A DNA stretch of 64,000 nt from Streptomyces sp. Mut1 (GTDB taxonomy: Bacteria > Actinomycetota > Actinomycetes > Streptomycetales > Streptomycetaceae), in assembly GCF_030719295.1 (NCBI RefSeq), contig NZ_CP120997.1, forward strand, positions 3,170,001-3,234,000, given 5' to 3'. Positions within the stretch are counted from its first letter, which is position 1. Each line of letters starts with the position of its first letter. This document shows, one piece after another, positions 1 through 8,524 of the stretch. The notes under the pieces were generated by a model. That model had not been told where the DNA came from, did not search any database, and saw only the letters and a program-made list of their open reading frames with translations. A program made the translations under genes and the position numbers.

Positions 1-1
1 G

Positions 2-451
2 CTGGACGGCTTCAAGGCCTTCCTGATGCGTGGCAACGTGATCGATCTGGCGGTCGCCGTCGTCATCGGCGCGGCGTTCACGAACATCGTGAACGCGATC
101 GTCAAGGGCATCATCAATCCGCTCGTCGGTGCGTTCGGCACCAAGGACCTGGAGAACTACAGCTCCTGCCTGAAGGCCCCGTGCACGACGGACCCGGCGA
201 CGGGCGAGGCGACGGAGGGCATCCGGATTCTGTGGGGCTCGGTCCTCAGCGCGACGCTCAGCTTCCTGATCACCGCCGCGGTCGTCTACTTCCTGATGGT
301 CCTGCCGATGGCGAAGTACCTCGCCAGGCGGGCCGCGATGCAGGCGGCGAAGGAAGGCGTGCAGGAGACGATGGAGGTGAGCGAGCTGGAGGTGCTGAAG
401 GAGATCCGCGACACCCTGATCGCTCAGCGCGGCGGCAGCCACCAGGCGTGA
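2..451 (+). CDS. mscL: Large-conductance mechanosensitive channel MscL, 5' end missing
   Basis: Membrane channel that opens under osmotic down-shock to release small solutes. The reading frame is already open at the left edge, so the first residues lie outside the window; the visible part begins at the conserved [25 protein letters not shown] region of transmembrane helix 1 (here [11 protein letters not shown]). A second hydrophobic helix ([20 protein letters not shown]) and the charged cytoplasmic C-terminal helix follow, the standard MscL layout of about 140-150 residues. The periplasmic loop contains two Cys residues (SSCLKAPC). The frame ends with TGA at 451. It is convergent with the next minus-strand gene. 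Confidence 0.95.
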   Translation: MDGFKAFLMRGNVIDLAVAVVIGAAFTNIVNAIVKGIINPLVGAFGTKDLENYSSCLKAPCTTDPATGEATEGIRILWGSVLSATLSFLITAAVVYFLMVLPMAKYLARRAAMQAAKEGVQETMEVSELEVLKEIRDTLIAQRGGSHQA

Positions 452-506
452 GCCGTCCCGGCGGCCGGGCGGTACGCCCGAGGCTGCCGGGCAGCGGCGG
501 GCGCGG

Positions 507-716
507 TCAGATGTGGTGCGGCGGCTTCTCGTCGAGGAAGCGCGCGAGGTCGGCGGCGCTGCCGCCGGACGGGGCCCGCTCGCCCCACCCCTGGTCCGTG
601 TCGTCCGCTGACTGCTGGTCCAGCGGATCGTCGAAGATCAGCGCCAGCTTGGGCCGGGGCCGGTCCGGAGTATTCGGCTCCGCGTCGCGCGGGCCGGAGG
701 CGGGGGCGGTACTCAT
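507..716 (-). CDS. Small acidic hypothetical protein (69 aa)
   Basis: Short soluble protein with a Pro/Asp-rich N-terminal half and the motif KLALIFDDPLDQQ, ending in a helix (SAADLARFLDEKPPHHI). I do not recognise a family and see no signal peptide or membrane segment. The frame fills the gap between mscL and the redox operon on the same strand as that operon, and its ATG has a GGAG just two bases upstream, closer than ideal. Codon use looks coding (G/C third positions), which supports a real gene, but the function is unknown. Confidence 0.55.
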   Translation of the reverse strand: MSTAPASGPRDAEPNTPDRPRPKLALIFDDPLDQQSADDTDQGWGERAPSGGSAADLARFLDEKPPHHI

Positions 717-776
717 AGCTCCAGGGTACGGCTGCCGGCCCCGCTCCCGTCGAGCCCCGGCCCCGGAGGGCGGCGG

Positions 777-1205
777 TCAGCGGTCCTTCGGGGCGAGGAG
801 CCAGAGCCCCAGGACGACGAGGAACGAGAGGCAGAGGAACCCGGCCCCCCACCACGCGGTGGCCGAGTGGCCCTCCATCCACTCGTCGACGATCACCGTC
901 AGACCCCACAGCTGCCCGATGACGACGCTCATGGCGAGGACGAGCCGGGCCGTGAGCTTGGCGGACCGCTCGGGTTCCTGGTCGGTGCCGGCCCCAGGTC
1001 CGGGCCCGGTGTGGCGGACGCGGGGGTCGCCGTAGCCGCTGGTGGGCCGGATCTGCGGGTACCGCTCGTGGAGGGGCCGGTTGAGCTCGGCCCGCGCGCT
1101 GCCCGGGTGGTACTCGGGGTAATGCGGGCCGGGGGGCTGCGGGCCGGGGGCCGGGCCGGGGTGCTGTCGGTCGTCGCCGGGACGCGGACCGTCTTCGGCG
1201 CTCAT
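777..1205 (-). CDS. Small two-helix membrane protein at the end of the redox operon (142 aa)
   Basis: Pro/Gly-rich cytoplasmic N-terminus of about 80 residues followed by two hydrophobic helices (LTARLVLAMSVVIGQLWGL and WWGAGFLCLSFLVVLGLWLL). The ATG overlaps the stop of the Rieske gene in an ATGA junction, so the two are translationally coupled; a longer upstream frame exists but has no better start. The position suggests a membrane accessory or anchor for the oxidoreductase encoded upstream. No cofactor-binding motif is visible, so the role is inferred from context only. Confidence 0.7.
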   Translation of the reverse strand: MSAEDGPRPGDDRQHPGPAPGPQPPGPHYPEYHPGSARAELNRPLHERYPQIRPTSGYGDPRVRHTGPGPGAGTDQEPERSAKLTARLVLAMSVVIGQLWGLTVIVDEWMEGHSATAWWGAGFLCLSFLVVLGLWLLAPKDR

Positions 1206-1996
1206 GTCGGGCTCCCGGGGGTCGCGGACGCGCCGGCTCCGGTGCGGGGGCGGGAGGGGCCGGGGGCCACCGTGCGGGCGGCGCCGGGGGCGGCGGGGGC
1301 TTCCGCGCCGTCGCGGACGCCGGGGCAGCCGATACGGCCGGCGAGGTCGGGGCGGTCCTCGCCGAGCCGGCGGCACAGCCCGTGCTCGACGCTCTCGCCG
1401 GAGCGGGTGGTGCCGACCGCCCAGATGCTGCCGTCGGGCTGTTCGGTGAGCACCACCTTGGGCAGCCCCCGGGGCGGCGGGCCCGCGGTGACCTCGCCGG
1501 TCCGGGCGTCGAAGACGCCCTCGTGGCAGGGGCAGTACAGCTCGCCCTCGGTGCCCCGGTCCTTCCGCCAGAGCACGGCGCAGGCGAGGTGGGTGCAGAT
1601 CGCGGAGTAGCCGACGAGGGCGCCGTCGTTGAGGCGGACGGCGACCGCCCGGTCCTCCGCGTCGGGGTAGTCGAAGGCGAGGGATTCGCCGGGAAGGAGC
1701 TGGGAGGCGATCCGCTTCGGGGCCGGGGCCTTGCCGTCCTCGTCCGAGTCGCCGTGGCGGGGCAGAATGCCGGCGGCGACCCCGAGACCGCCGGCGGCGA
1801 GACCGCCGGACACGGTGGCGACGATCCGCAGGTAGTCACGGCGGGTGGTGAGCGAGTCGGCGGCGATCCGGTCGTGCAGGGCCTCGCGCGGATCGCCGGA
1901 GGCGGGCCGGCCGGGGGCTCCGGGGGGTGTGCCGCCCGGGTCGCGGGGCGGTGGCTGCTTCGGGTCGCCGGGGGGCGGGTGTTCCGTCTCGGTCAT
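1202..1996 (-). CDS. Tat-exported Rieske [2Fe-2S] protein
   Basis: Electron-transfer protein with a Rieske cluster. After a disordered Pro-rich N-terminus, residues 51-75 form a twin-arginine signal (TRRDYLRIV followed by a Gly/Ala-rich hydrophobic stretch), so the folded domain should sit outside the membrane, probably anchored by this helix. Cluster ligands are visible as C134-x-H136 (CTHLAC) and C155-x2-H158 (CPCH), with the conserved GxFD-like segment after them. The ATG overlaps the stop of the upstream ferredoxin gene (ATGA). It has an unusually long C-terminal extension, with more Cys residues, beyond the Rieske fold. A redox partner of the Mo enzyme is inferred from the operon. Confidence 0.85.
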   Translation of the reverse strand: MTETEHPPPGDPKQPPPRDPGGTPPGAPGRPASGDPREALHDRIAADSLTTRRDYLRIVATVSGGLAAGGLGVAAGILPRHGDSDEDGKAPAPKRIASQLLPGESLAFDYPDAEDRAVAVRLNDGALVGYSAICTHLACAVLWRKDRGTEGELYCPCHEGVFDARTGEVTAGPPPRGLPKVVLTEQPDGSIWAVGTTRSGESVEHGLCRRLGEDRPDLAGRIGCPGVRDGAEAPAAPGAARTVAPGPSRPRTGAGASATPGSPT

Positions 1997-2595
1997 CGCC
2001 GGACGTCCTTCCCGTTGATCTCCACGACGGGCAGGCCGCCGGGCACCGGCCACTGGACCCGGTCGGCGGGCACGACCATCGCGACGCCGGTACGGACCTC
2101 GCTCTCGCCGAAGACGAAGGAGTCGGCGACCTGGACGCCGGGGCGTTCGGCCTGGAGCTCCTCGGCGGTCCCGTAGAACAGCGCCCCGGTGGGGCAGACG
2201 GTGGCGCACATGGGGGCGAGGCCGTAGGCGGTGCGGTCGTAGCAGAGGTTGCACTTCATCTGCAGCTTCGCCTGGAGGTCGATCTTCGGTACGCCGAAGG
2301 GGCAGGCGTTGACGCAGTTGGCGCAGCCGATGCAGCGGGTGGTGTCGGCCTGCTGCACGACGCCGTCGGCGGTCACCAGGATCGCGTCGGCCGGGCACAC
2401 CTCGGCGCAGGGGGCGACGGGGTCCTCGCAGTGCATACAGACCGTGGGAAGGGAGGCGACGGACTGGCCCTCGTCGGTGTAGTCGAGGTGGATCATGGAC
2501 TTGCCGCGGTGCGAGTCGCATTCGCGGCAGGCGGAGACGCAGGCCTGGCAGCCGATGCAGCGCCCCGGGTCGATGAAGATCGTTCGGCCCATCAT
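1993..2595 (-). CDS. Four-cluster 4Fe-4S ferredoxin subunit of a molybdopterin oxidoreductase
   Basis: DMSO-reductase-family beta subunit that wires electrons between the Mo subunit and the membrane. About 200 residues with several Cys clusters: C13-x2-C16-x2-C19-x3-C23 at the N-terminus, then CMHCEDPVAPCAEVCP, CIGCANCVNACP and CNLCYD...MCATVCP. This arrangement matches NrfC/HybA/PhsB/FdhB-like proteins carrying four 4Fe-4S clusters. It starts 7 bp after the catalytic-subunit gene (two adjacent ATGs at 2595 and 2592 are possible) and overlaps the Rieske gene by 4 bp, so all belong to one transcript. Confidence 0.9.
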   Translation of the reverse strand: MMGRTIFIDPGRCIGCQACVSACRECDSHRGKSMIHLDYTDEGQSVASLPTVCMHCEDPVAPCAEVCPADAILVTADGVVQQADTTRCIGCANCVNACPFGVPKIDLQAKLQMKCNLCYDRTAYGLAPMCATVCPTGALFYGTAEELQAERPGVQVADSFVFGESEVRTGVAMVVPADRVQWPVPGGLPVVEINGKDVRR

Positions 2596-2602
2596 GCGGG
2601 CA

Positions 2603-4927
2603 TCAGCTCCTCTCCGAGGTGCCGCGGCCCTGCGGGGAGGTGGGCGGCAGCGGGTCGGTGCGGGAGACCTGGGTCTCCGGGTAGGCGACGTGTCCCGGCG
2701 CTACCGGGGGTGCGGGGACCTCGTCGATCCGCTCGGCGTGCTCGATGCGGCAGGCGCACACCTTGTACTCGGGGATCTTGGAGCGGGGGTCGAGGGCGTC
2801 GATGGTCAGCGCGTTCGCGGCGGTGGGGACCGGCCAGTGGTACGGGATGAAGACGGTGTCGGGGCGGATCGCCTCGGTGACCAGGGCGGGGAAGACCTCG
2901 CTGCCGCGCCGGGTGACAACGCGGACCGGTTCGCCGTTGCGGAAGCCGTGGGAGGGGTGGACCTCGGCCCAGGGGCGGGGGGTCTGTTCCACGAGGGCGC
3001 CCAGACGGCGGGTCTGGTTGCCGGAGAGGAAGTGGGCGACGGTACGTCCGGTGGTCAGGCTCATGGGGTGCTCGTCGTCGTACGGGTCCATCGGCGGGTG
3101 CCACTCGACGACCTGTAGATGGATCTTGCCGTCGGGGTGGTAGGTCCTGCCGTCCTCGAAGAGGCGGGGGGTGCCGGGGTGGTCGGTGGAGGGGCAGGGC
3201 CAGGCGATGCCGCCGGTCTCCTCCAGGCGTTCGTAGGTGATGCCGTAGTAGTCGTTGACGGTGCCGGCGGAGGCGATGCGCAGTTCGTCGAAGACCGCGC
3301 GCGAGTCGGCGAAGGCGAATTTGTCGCCCGCGCCGAGGCGCCGGGCGAGTTCGCACATGACCCAGGTGTCGGTGCGGACGCCGGGGGGCGGGTCCTGGGC
3401 CTTGTTGTGCTTGACCACCCTGGCCTCGGCGTTGGCCATGACGCCTTCGTCCTCGGCCCAGGTGGTGACGGGGAAGACGACGTGCGCGTTGGCGGCGGTC
3501 TCGGAAAGGAAGAAGTCGAATTGGGCGTGGAACTCTGTGGCGTCGTACCCCTCCTTGACCACCTTGTAGTTGGGCAGGGAGACGAAGGGGTTGTTGCAGA
3601 TGCCGATCAGGCCGCGGATCTCGCGGCGTTGCATCTGCCAGACCATTTCCATCATCGAGGTTCCGGCGGGCGGGAGTTCGGACTCCTCGATCCCCCAGAT
3701 CTCGCAGATCTGCCGGCGGTGCTCGTCGTTGTTGATGGAGCGTCCGCCCGGGAGGAGGTCGGACTTCTGGCCGTGTTCGCGGCCGCCCTGCCCGTTGCCC
3801 TGGCCGGTGAGGGTGCCGTAGCCGGCGCCGGGCTTGCCGATGTGCCCGGTGGCGGTGCAGAGGTTGATCACGGCGAGGCAGTTCTCGACGCCCTGCGAGT
3901 GGTGCTCGATGCCCCGGGCGTGCCAGGCCATGGCCTTGGGGGCGCGGGCGAAGGTGCGGGCGACCTGGACGATCTGTTCGGCGGGCACCCCGCAGATCTC
4001 GGCTGCCCGGGACGGCGGGTATTCGGCGGCCTTGGCCTTCACCTCCGCCCAGCCGGTGGCGTGGGCGGCGAGGTAGGCCTCGTCGGTGAGGCCCTCCGCG
4101 ATGACGACGTTCAGCACGGCGTTGAAGAACGCGGAGTCGGTGCCGGGCTTGAGGGCGACGTGGATGTCGGCGGTCCGTGCGATGGCCGTCTCGCGGGGGT
4201 CGATCACGATGAGGCCGGCGCCGCGGTCCCGGGCCCCCCACACGTACTGGGTCATCACGGGGAAGCACTCACCGACGTTGGAGCCGGCGATCAGCAGGCA
4301 GTCGGTGAGCAGGATGTCGGAGAAGGGGTTGCCGGCCCGGTCGATGTTGAAGGCCAGTTTGTTGGCGCCCGCCGCGCTGACCATGCAGAGCCGGCCGTTG
4401 TAGTCGACGTGCCGGGTCCTGAGGGCGACCCGGGCGAACTTGCCGACCAGATAGGTCTTCTCGGAGAACAGGCTCGCTCCGCCGAGCAGCCCGAAGGCGT
4501 CGTTCCCGTAGGTCTGCTGGATGCGTCTGATCTCGGCGACGGTGAAGTCGAGCGCCTCGTCCCAGGAGACCTCGCGCAGCGGCTCGTCGCGGGAGCGGCG
4601 CATGAGGGGGACGGTGAGCCGGTCGGGGTGGTTGACCTGCTGGTAGGCGTTGATGCCCTTGGGGCACAGGCGCATCCGGTTGATGTCGTGGTTGCGGGGT
4701 TCGACGCCGAAGACCTTGCCGCCCCGGTCGACGCGCAGATACATCCCGCATTGGACACCGCAGAAGCAGCAGTGGGTGGGGACGAGGGTCTCGCCGTTCT
4801 GGTCGGCGTGCCACCGGTCGGCGGGGATGCCGCCCGCGTCGCGGAAGGCCCGGGTGCCGGGCGGTGCGAGGGCGGGGTCGATGGGAACGACCGCATGCGG
4901 TTGGGGCGCTCGCGGGTCCGCGGTCAC
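2603..4927 (-). CDS. Molybdopterin oxidoreductase catalytic subunit (Nas/NapA-like, substrate unknown)
   Basis: Mo-bisMGD enzyme of 774 residues. An N-terminal 4Fe-4S site is formed by C53-x2-C56-x3-C60 and C88 (CPKG). The likely Mo ligand is C181 in NGRLCMVSA, the cysteine found in assimilatory and periplasmic nitrate reductases and Cys-type formate dehydrogenases. The pterin-binding segment GNGQGGREHGQKSD resembles the assimilatory nitrate reductase family. A molybdopterin dinucleotide-binding domain ends the protein (LTTGR to HPSHGFRNG). No Tat signal is seen, so it is probably cytoplasmic. The GTG start overlaps the stop of the upstream membrane-subunit gene (GTGA); the much longer open frame upstream is a shadow. 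Nitrate reduction or formate oxidation are both possible. Confidence 0.88.
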   Translation of the reverse strand: MTADPRAPQPHAVVPIDPALAPPGTRAFRDAGGIPADRWHADQNGETLVPTHCCFCGVQCGMYLRVDRGGKVFGVEPRNHDINRMRLCPKGINAYQQVNHPDRLTVPLMRRSRDEPLREVSWDEALDFTVAEIRRIQQTYGNDAFGLLGGASLFSEKTYLVGKFARVALRTRHVDYNGRLCMVSAAGANKLAFNIDRAGNPFSDILLTDCLLIAGSNVGECFPVMTQYVWGARDRGAGLIVIDPRETAIARTADIHVALKPGTDSAFFNAVLNVVIAEGLTDEAYLAAHATGWAEVKAKAAEYPPSRAAEICGVPAEQIVQVARTFARAPKAMAWHARGIEHHSQGVENCLAVINLCTATGHIGKPGAGYGTLTGQGNGQGGREHGQKSDLLPGGRSINNDEHRRQICEIWGIEESELPPAGTSMMEMVWQMQRREIRGLIGICNNPFVSLPNYKVVKEGYDATEFHAQFDFFLSETAANAHVVFPVTTWAEDEGVMANAEARVVKHNKAQDPPPGVRTDTWVMCELARRLGAGDKFAFADSRAVFDELRIASAGTVNDYYGITYERLEETGGIAWPCPSTDHPGTPRLFEDGRTYHPDGKIHLQVVEWHPPMDPYDDEHPMSLTTGRTVAHFLSGNQTRRLGALVEQTPRPWAEVHPSHGFRNGEPVRVVTRRGSEVFPALVTEAIRPDTVFIPYHWPVPTAANALTIDALDPRSKIPEYKVCACRIEHAERIDEVPAPPVAPGHVAYPETQVSRTDPLPPTSPQGRGTSERS

Positions 4928-6075
4928 TTGAAGCCCTTCTTCACCTGGGAGAGATAGGCGCTGCCGCGCAGCACCCGTTTGCAGCGGGGGCAGTATTCGG
5001 CCCATTCGTCGAAGCCGAGGCCGAGGTCGCGCATGGTGCCGCGGAGGTTGTCGACGTACGGGGTGGTGTCGATGGGTTCCTCGCAGCGGCGGCAGCCGAA
5101 GACCTGCTCGTCCTGCCGGCCGGTGTACTTGAACAGCTGCATGCCGACGGCGGCGGGCCGCTGGACGATGTGGAAGAACTTCCCGAACGGGATGTAGATG
5201 AGGGTGAAGACCACCGAGGCCATGTGGAGGATCGCCAGGAACTCGTAGCCGCCGCCGTGCAGGAAGATCGAGGAGAAGGTGAGGAGGAGACCGGTCACCG
5301 AGATGACGATGAGCGCGATCAGCGGCACCAGGTCGTAGCCGAACCGCTGGCCCGTGATGGCAGCGCGGTCCCTCATCCGCCGCCACAGGAAGTACGAGGC
5401 GCCGGGGATGACGAGGACGGCCGCGATGTCCAGGCCGTGGAACATCAGCCAGCCGAGGATGTCCAGGGAGTCGAACCCGATGATCTTGAAGCCCCAGATA
5501 CGCATCTCGTAGCCGGGTCCGGACCCGGTGCCCGAGGTGAACGTGAACCAGCCCCAGGTCAGCGGGAAGGTGATCAGCGCCGCCAGGACGCAGCCCCAGA
5601 AGATCAGCTGGTGGGCGGCCCAGCGGGCGTGGGAGCGGGCGCCGAGGAACTTCTGGAAGCCGAGGTAGGTGGCGGCCATCTTCGGCAGCGCGGTGGGTGC
5701 CCGGCGGAAGTTGGCGACGGAGAAGAGGCTCCCCCACCCCTTCTTGAACAGCCGCCTGGCCCCGGGTGCGGACACCCACACCGTGTACCGGTAGGCGACG
5801 CCGAACGCGAGGAAGACCGAGGCCACGGCGTACGGCAGGAGCGCGGAGTCGAAGTTCGCCAGCAGCCGGCTGCCGAGCACGATCGCCACGATCAGCAGGA
5901 GGGAGACGATGACACCGGCCGCGGTCGCCCGCGCGGTCACGGACCGGGGACCGGCACTCCCGGCACGGGCGGACCCGCCGTCGGGCGGCGGAGTGCCGGC
6001 CCCGCCGGAGGAACCGGTGCGGGCACCGGGGGCGGGCTGCGCGGCTGCGCCTGCGGCATCAGGTGGCTCGGTCAC
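4924..6075 (-). CDS. Membrane subunit of the oxidoreductase (NarI/Hdr-like, Cys-rich tail)
   Basis: Integral membrane protein of about 383 residues, first gene of the redox operon. Six or so hydrophobic helices are visible with conserved His residues (HARWAAHQ, FHGLD, HMASV, FGKFFHIVQ), resembling nitrate-reductase gamma or heterodisulfide-reductase-type cytochrome b subunits. The C-terminus carries two CxxC pairs (FGCRRCEEP and YCPRCKR), likely a rubredoxin/zinc-ribbon-like metal site on the cytoplasmic side. I place the start at GTG 6075 (VTEPPDAAG), since the upstream in-frame extension is low-complexity. It probably exchanges electrons with quinone and the FeS subunit. Confidence 0.8.
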   Translation of the reverse strand: MTEPPDAAGAAAQPAPGARTGSSGGAGTPPPDGGSARAGSAGPRSVTARATAAGVIVSLLLIVAIVLGSRLLANFDSALLPYAVASVFLAFGVAYRYTVWVSAPGARRLFKKGWGSLFSVANFRRAPTALPKMAATYLGFQKFLGARSHARWAAHQLIFWGCVLAALITFPLTWGWFTFTSGTGSGPGYEMRIWGFKIIGFDSLDILGWLMFHGLDIAAVLVIPGASYFLWRRMRDRAAITGQRFGYDLVPLIALIVISVTGLLLTFSSIFLHGGGYEFLAILHMASVVFTLIYIPFGKFFHIVQRPAAVGMQLFKYTGRQDEQVFGCRRCEEPIDTTPYVDNLRGTMRDLGLGFDEWAEYCPRCKRVLRGSAYLSQVKKGFK

Positions 6076-6331
6076 CCCGTCACCGTAGGGCTGAGCGGGG
6101 CGGTTGGTCCTGTTTTGTAGCCTTACGGGGTGAGCGAGTCGGGGCCGGGACACATCTCCCCGCGCGCCCGCCCCGCCGGTACGTTGACCGCGTACGCCAT
6201 GCCCCTGCTCCCGCCCCGGCCCAGCCGCTCCTCCCGCCCCTGCCCCCGCCTCGTCATCGCCACTGTCCCCGCCCCGCTCCGTCCCCATCCCCGTCACCGC
6301 CCCGCCCCGTCACCGCCCCCGAGGAGTACCG

Positions 6332-7429
6332 ATGGCCCGTCAGGATGCGCTCACCGATGTGGCCGGGCTGCGCGTCGGGCATGCCCAGGTCCCCGGCAAG
6401 GGGGCGCTCAGCGGTACGACCGTGGTGCTCGCGCCGGAGGGCGGCGCGGTGGCGGCCGTCGATGTGCGCGGCGGCGGGCCCGGGACCCGGGAGACGGACG
6501 CGCTGGACCCGCGCAACCTGGTGCAGCGCATCGACGCGGTCGTCCTCACCGGGGGCAGCGCGTACGGGCTGGACGCGGCGTCCGGGGTGATGGCCTGGCT
6601 GGAGGAGCGGGGCCGCGGGGTGCGGGTGGGAGCCGATCCGGCGCAGGTCGTTCCGGTGGTGCCGGCGGCCTGCGTGTTCGACCTGGGCCGGGGCGGCGAC
6701 TGGCGGGCCAGGCCGGACGCCTCGACGGGCCGGGCCGCGGTGGAGGCCGCGGCGGGCTCCGAGGCCGGCGCGGTGGTCGCCGAGGGGTGCGTGGGCGCGG
6801 GCACGGGGGCGGTCGCGGGGCGGCTGAAGGGCGGGGTGGGGACCGCGAGCGTCCTGTTGCCGTCCGGGCACACCGTGGGCGCGCTGGTCGTGGTGAACGC
6901 GGCGGGTTCGGTGCTCGATCCCCGTACCGGGGTGCTGTACGGGGAGTACGGCGGCGCCGAGCCGGCCGTCGCCCCGCCCGCCGAGGTCCACGAGGCGGCG
7001 CAACGGCGCCTGGAACAGGCGCGCGACGCGGACACGCGCCCCCCGCTCAACACCACGCTCGCCGTCGTCGCCACCGATGCCGATCTCGGCCGCGCACAGG
7101 CCCAGAAGCTCGCGGGGACGGCGCACGACGGGCTGGCCCGCGCCATCCGGCCCGTGCACCTGCTGACCGACGGGGACACCGTTTTCGCGCTGGCCACCGG
7201 CCGGCAGGCGCTGGACGCGGAGAACCCGGTCGCGCTCAATCCCCTGCTCGCGGCGGGTGCGGAGGTCGTGGCGCGGGCCATCGTGAAGGCGGTGCGGGCG
7301 GCCTCGGGCACCGACGGCCGCGACGGCGGGGGCGCCTGTCCGGCGTACAGCGACCTCTACGGGACGCTCCGGCGCACGGGGCGGGCGCCCGACGGTTCCG
7401 GCGGGGGAACCGAATCGCCGTCGGCGTAA
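6332..7429 (+). CDS. P1 family (S58, DmpA-like) self-processing peptidase
   Basis: Member of the DmpA/P1 N-terminal-nucleophile peptidases, which cleave themselves and then act as aminopeptidases or amidases. The N-terminus (ALTDVAGLRVGHAQ) and GGSAYGLDAASGVMAWLEERG are the conserved family signatures. The self-cleavage site is expected before the Thr in LNTTLAVVATDA (N240-T241), which would free the nucleophile of the small subunit. The length of 365 residues is typical. The ATG has a good ribosome site (GAGGAG at about 6320-6325). It is divergent from the redox operon. The natural substrate is unknown. Confidence 0.85.
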   Translation: MARQDALTDVAGLRVGHAQVPGKGALSGTTVVLAPEGGAVAAVDVRGGGPGTRETDALDPRNLVQRIDAVVLTGGSAYGLDAASGVMAWLEERGRGVRVGADPAQVVPVVPAACVFDLGRGGDWRARPDASTGRAAVEAAAGSEAGAVVAEGCVGAGTGAVAGRLKGGVGTASVLLPSGHTVGALVVVNAAGSVLDPRTGVLYGEYGGAEPAVAPPAEVHEAAQRRLEQARDADTRPPLNTTLAVVATDADLGRAQAQKLAGTAHDGLARAIRPVHLLTDGDTVFALATGRQALDAENPVALNPLLAAGAEVVARAIVKAVRAASGTDGRDGGGACPAYSDLYGTLRRTGRAPDGSGGGTESPSA

Positions 7430-7562
7430 GGAAGTTCGGGTGGACACGTGGAACCTTCCGCGCGCGCCATACGTTTTCCCGAACCCCGGTCCCGATGTCA
7501 GCCTCAGGGGCTACGTTATGCACGCATCACGTCACACGCGGCGACGGCCTGGAGACAGCACC

Positions 7563-8315
7563 TTGAGCGATCCGTACGAGACAACCGAGCAGCACCTCGA
7601 ACGACTCCTGCGACGGGCTCTCAACTCGTTCGACCTGCCCGACAGCACGATGGAGCGGCTGAGCACCGCGCTGGCCCACAGCAGCTCCCTGCACTCCTCC
7701 CACCACAGCGCGACCCTGCACCGCGAGACCTACCGGCATACATATCTGCTGAGCGACGGCTCGGCGCTCACGCTGTGGGAGCTGGTGCGGGGCGGACCTC
7801 GCGGCGCCGGGCATCCCGACACCCGGCAGCACGAGCTGTACGACGACGAGGCCGACGCCCACATCGCCGCCGCCCGGCTGACCGGTGGCCTGTGGGAGGC
7901 CCCCGACTTCGGGGACGCCGGCGCGCAGGCGGACCTGGAGATCCTGTCCGCCCTGATGGCCGCTCCCCCGCCGCCGCTGCCCCGGATGTACGCCCCGGAC
8001 AATTCCGCGGACCACGCCCGCCGGGTCCTGCGCCGCGCGGAGAACGGCGACGTGCCGGGCGAGGCAACCGCCGATCTGCTGCGGGCGGCCTTCGCCCACC
8101 ACATCACGCAGGTCTTCGGCCGCCAGTGCCAGGTCGACGGACGGAACGCGGGCTTCACGCTGTACGAGCACGCGTTCCTGCTCCTCGACGGGAGCGAGAC
8201 GAGCCTGTGGGAGGTCGAGCACACGGCGACGCCGGACGGCCGCCACATGTGCGAGGTGTACGGCGACGAGGAGGCGGCACGCGGCGCGATGGAGAGCCGT
8301 ACCCGCATCTGCTGA
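7563..8315 (+). CDS. DUF6227 family protein
   Basis: Soluble protein of about 250 residues. I recognise it as the Streptomyces DUF6227 family from the N-terminal SDPYETTEQHLERLLRRALNSF motif and the two repeated modules, each ending in a strand pair (YLLSDGSALTLWELVRG and FLLLDGSETSLWEVEHT) followed by a residue run with ELYDDEADA or EVYGDEEAA. The internal duplication is clear. I chose the TTG at 7563 because GGAG lies about 9 bases upstream and the family motif starts there; an in-frame ATG at 7518 would add 15 basic residues. Function unknown. Confidence 0.75.
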   Translation: MSDPYETTEQHLERLLRRALNSFDLPDSTMERLSTALAHSSSLHSSHHSATLHRETYRHTYLLSDGSALTLWELVRGGPRGAGHPDTRQHELYDDEADAHIAAARLTGGLWEAPDFGDAGAQADLEILSALMAAPPPPLPRMYAPDNSADHARRVLRRAENGDVPGEATADLLRAAFAHHITQVFGRQCQVDGRNAGFTLYEHAFLLLDGSETSLWEVEHTATPDGRHMCEVYGDEEAARGAMESRTRIC

Positions 8316-8460
8316 CCTGCGCGCCCGGCCCACCGGCCGTCCGGGGCGCGGCGGACGGCCGGGGCGCGGCGGGCGCCCCCGCCCCGGACAGCTCCCGTGC
8401 GCGCAGTCGTCGGCCCCCGCGCCCCGGCCGACCCCGCACGCCGTCCGGGGCCCCGCGCAT

Positions 8461-8499
8461 GCCGGTGCCCGCGTCCCTCGGGGGGACGCGGGCACCGGC
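8461..8499. terminator. Bidirectional terminator between convergent genes
   Basis: A perfect 16-bp inverted repeat (arms 8461-8476 and 8484-8499) with a 7-base loop sits between the convergent DUF6227 and MFS genes. There is no long T-run, as is usual in Streptomyces. Confidence 0.75.
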
Positions 8500-8524
8500 C
8501 GCCTCTGCCGCGTAACGCCGTGGC

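Noticed and set aside
4380..4400. Selenocysteine in the molybdopterin enzyme
   Set aside because: The metal-ligand position carries an ordinary cysteine codon (C181); no in-frame TGA or SECIS-like hairpin is needed.
4924..5779. N-terminal extension of the molybdopterin subunit frame
   Set aside because: The open frame continues in this region but overlaps the clear membrane-subunit gene; the GTGA junction at 4927 gives the natural start.
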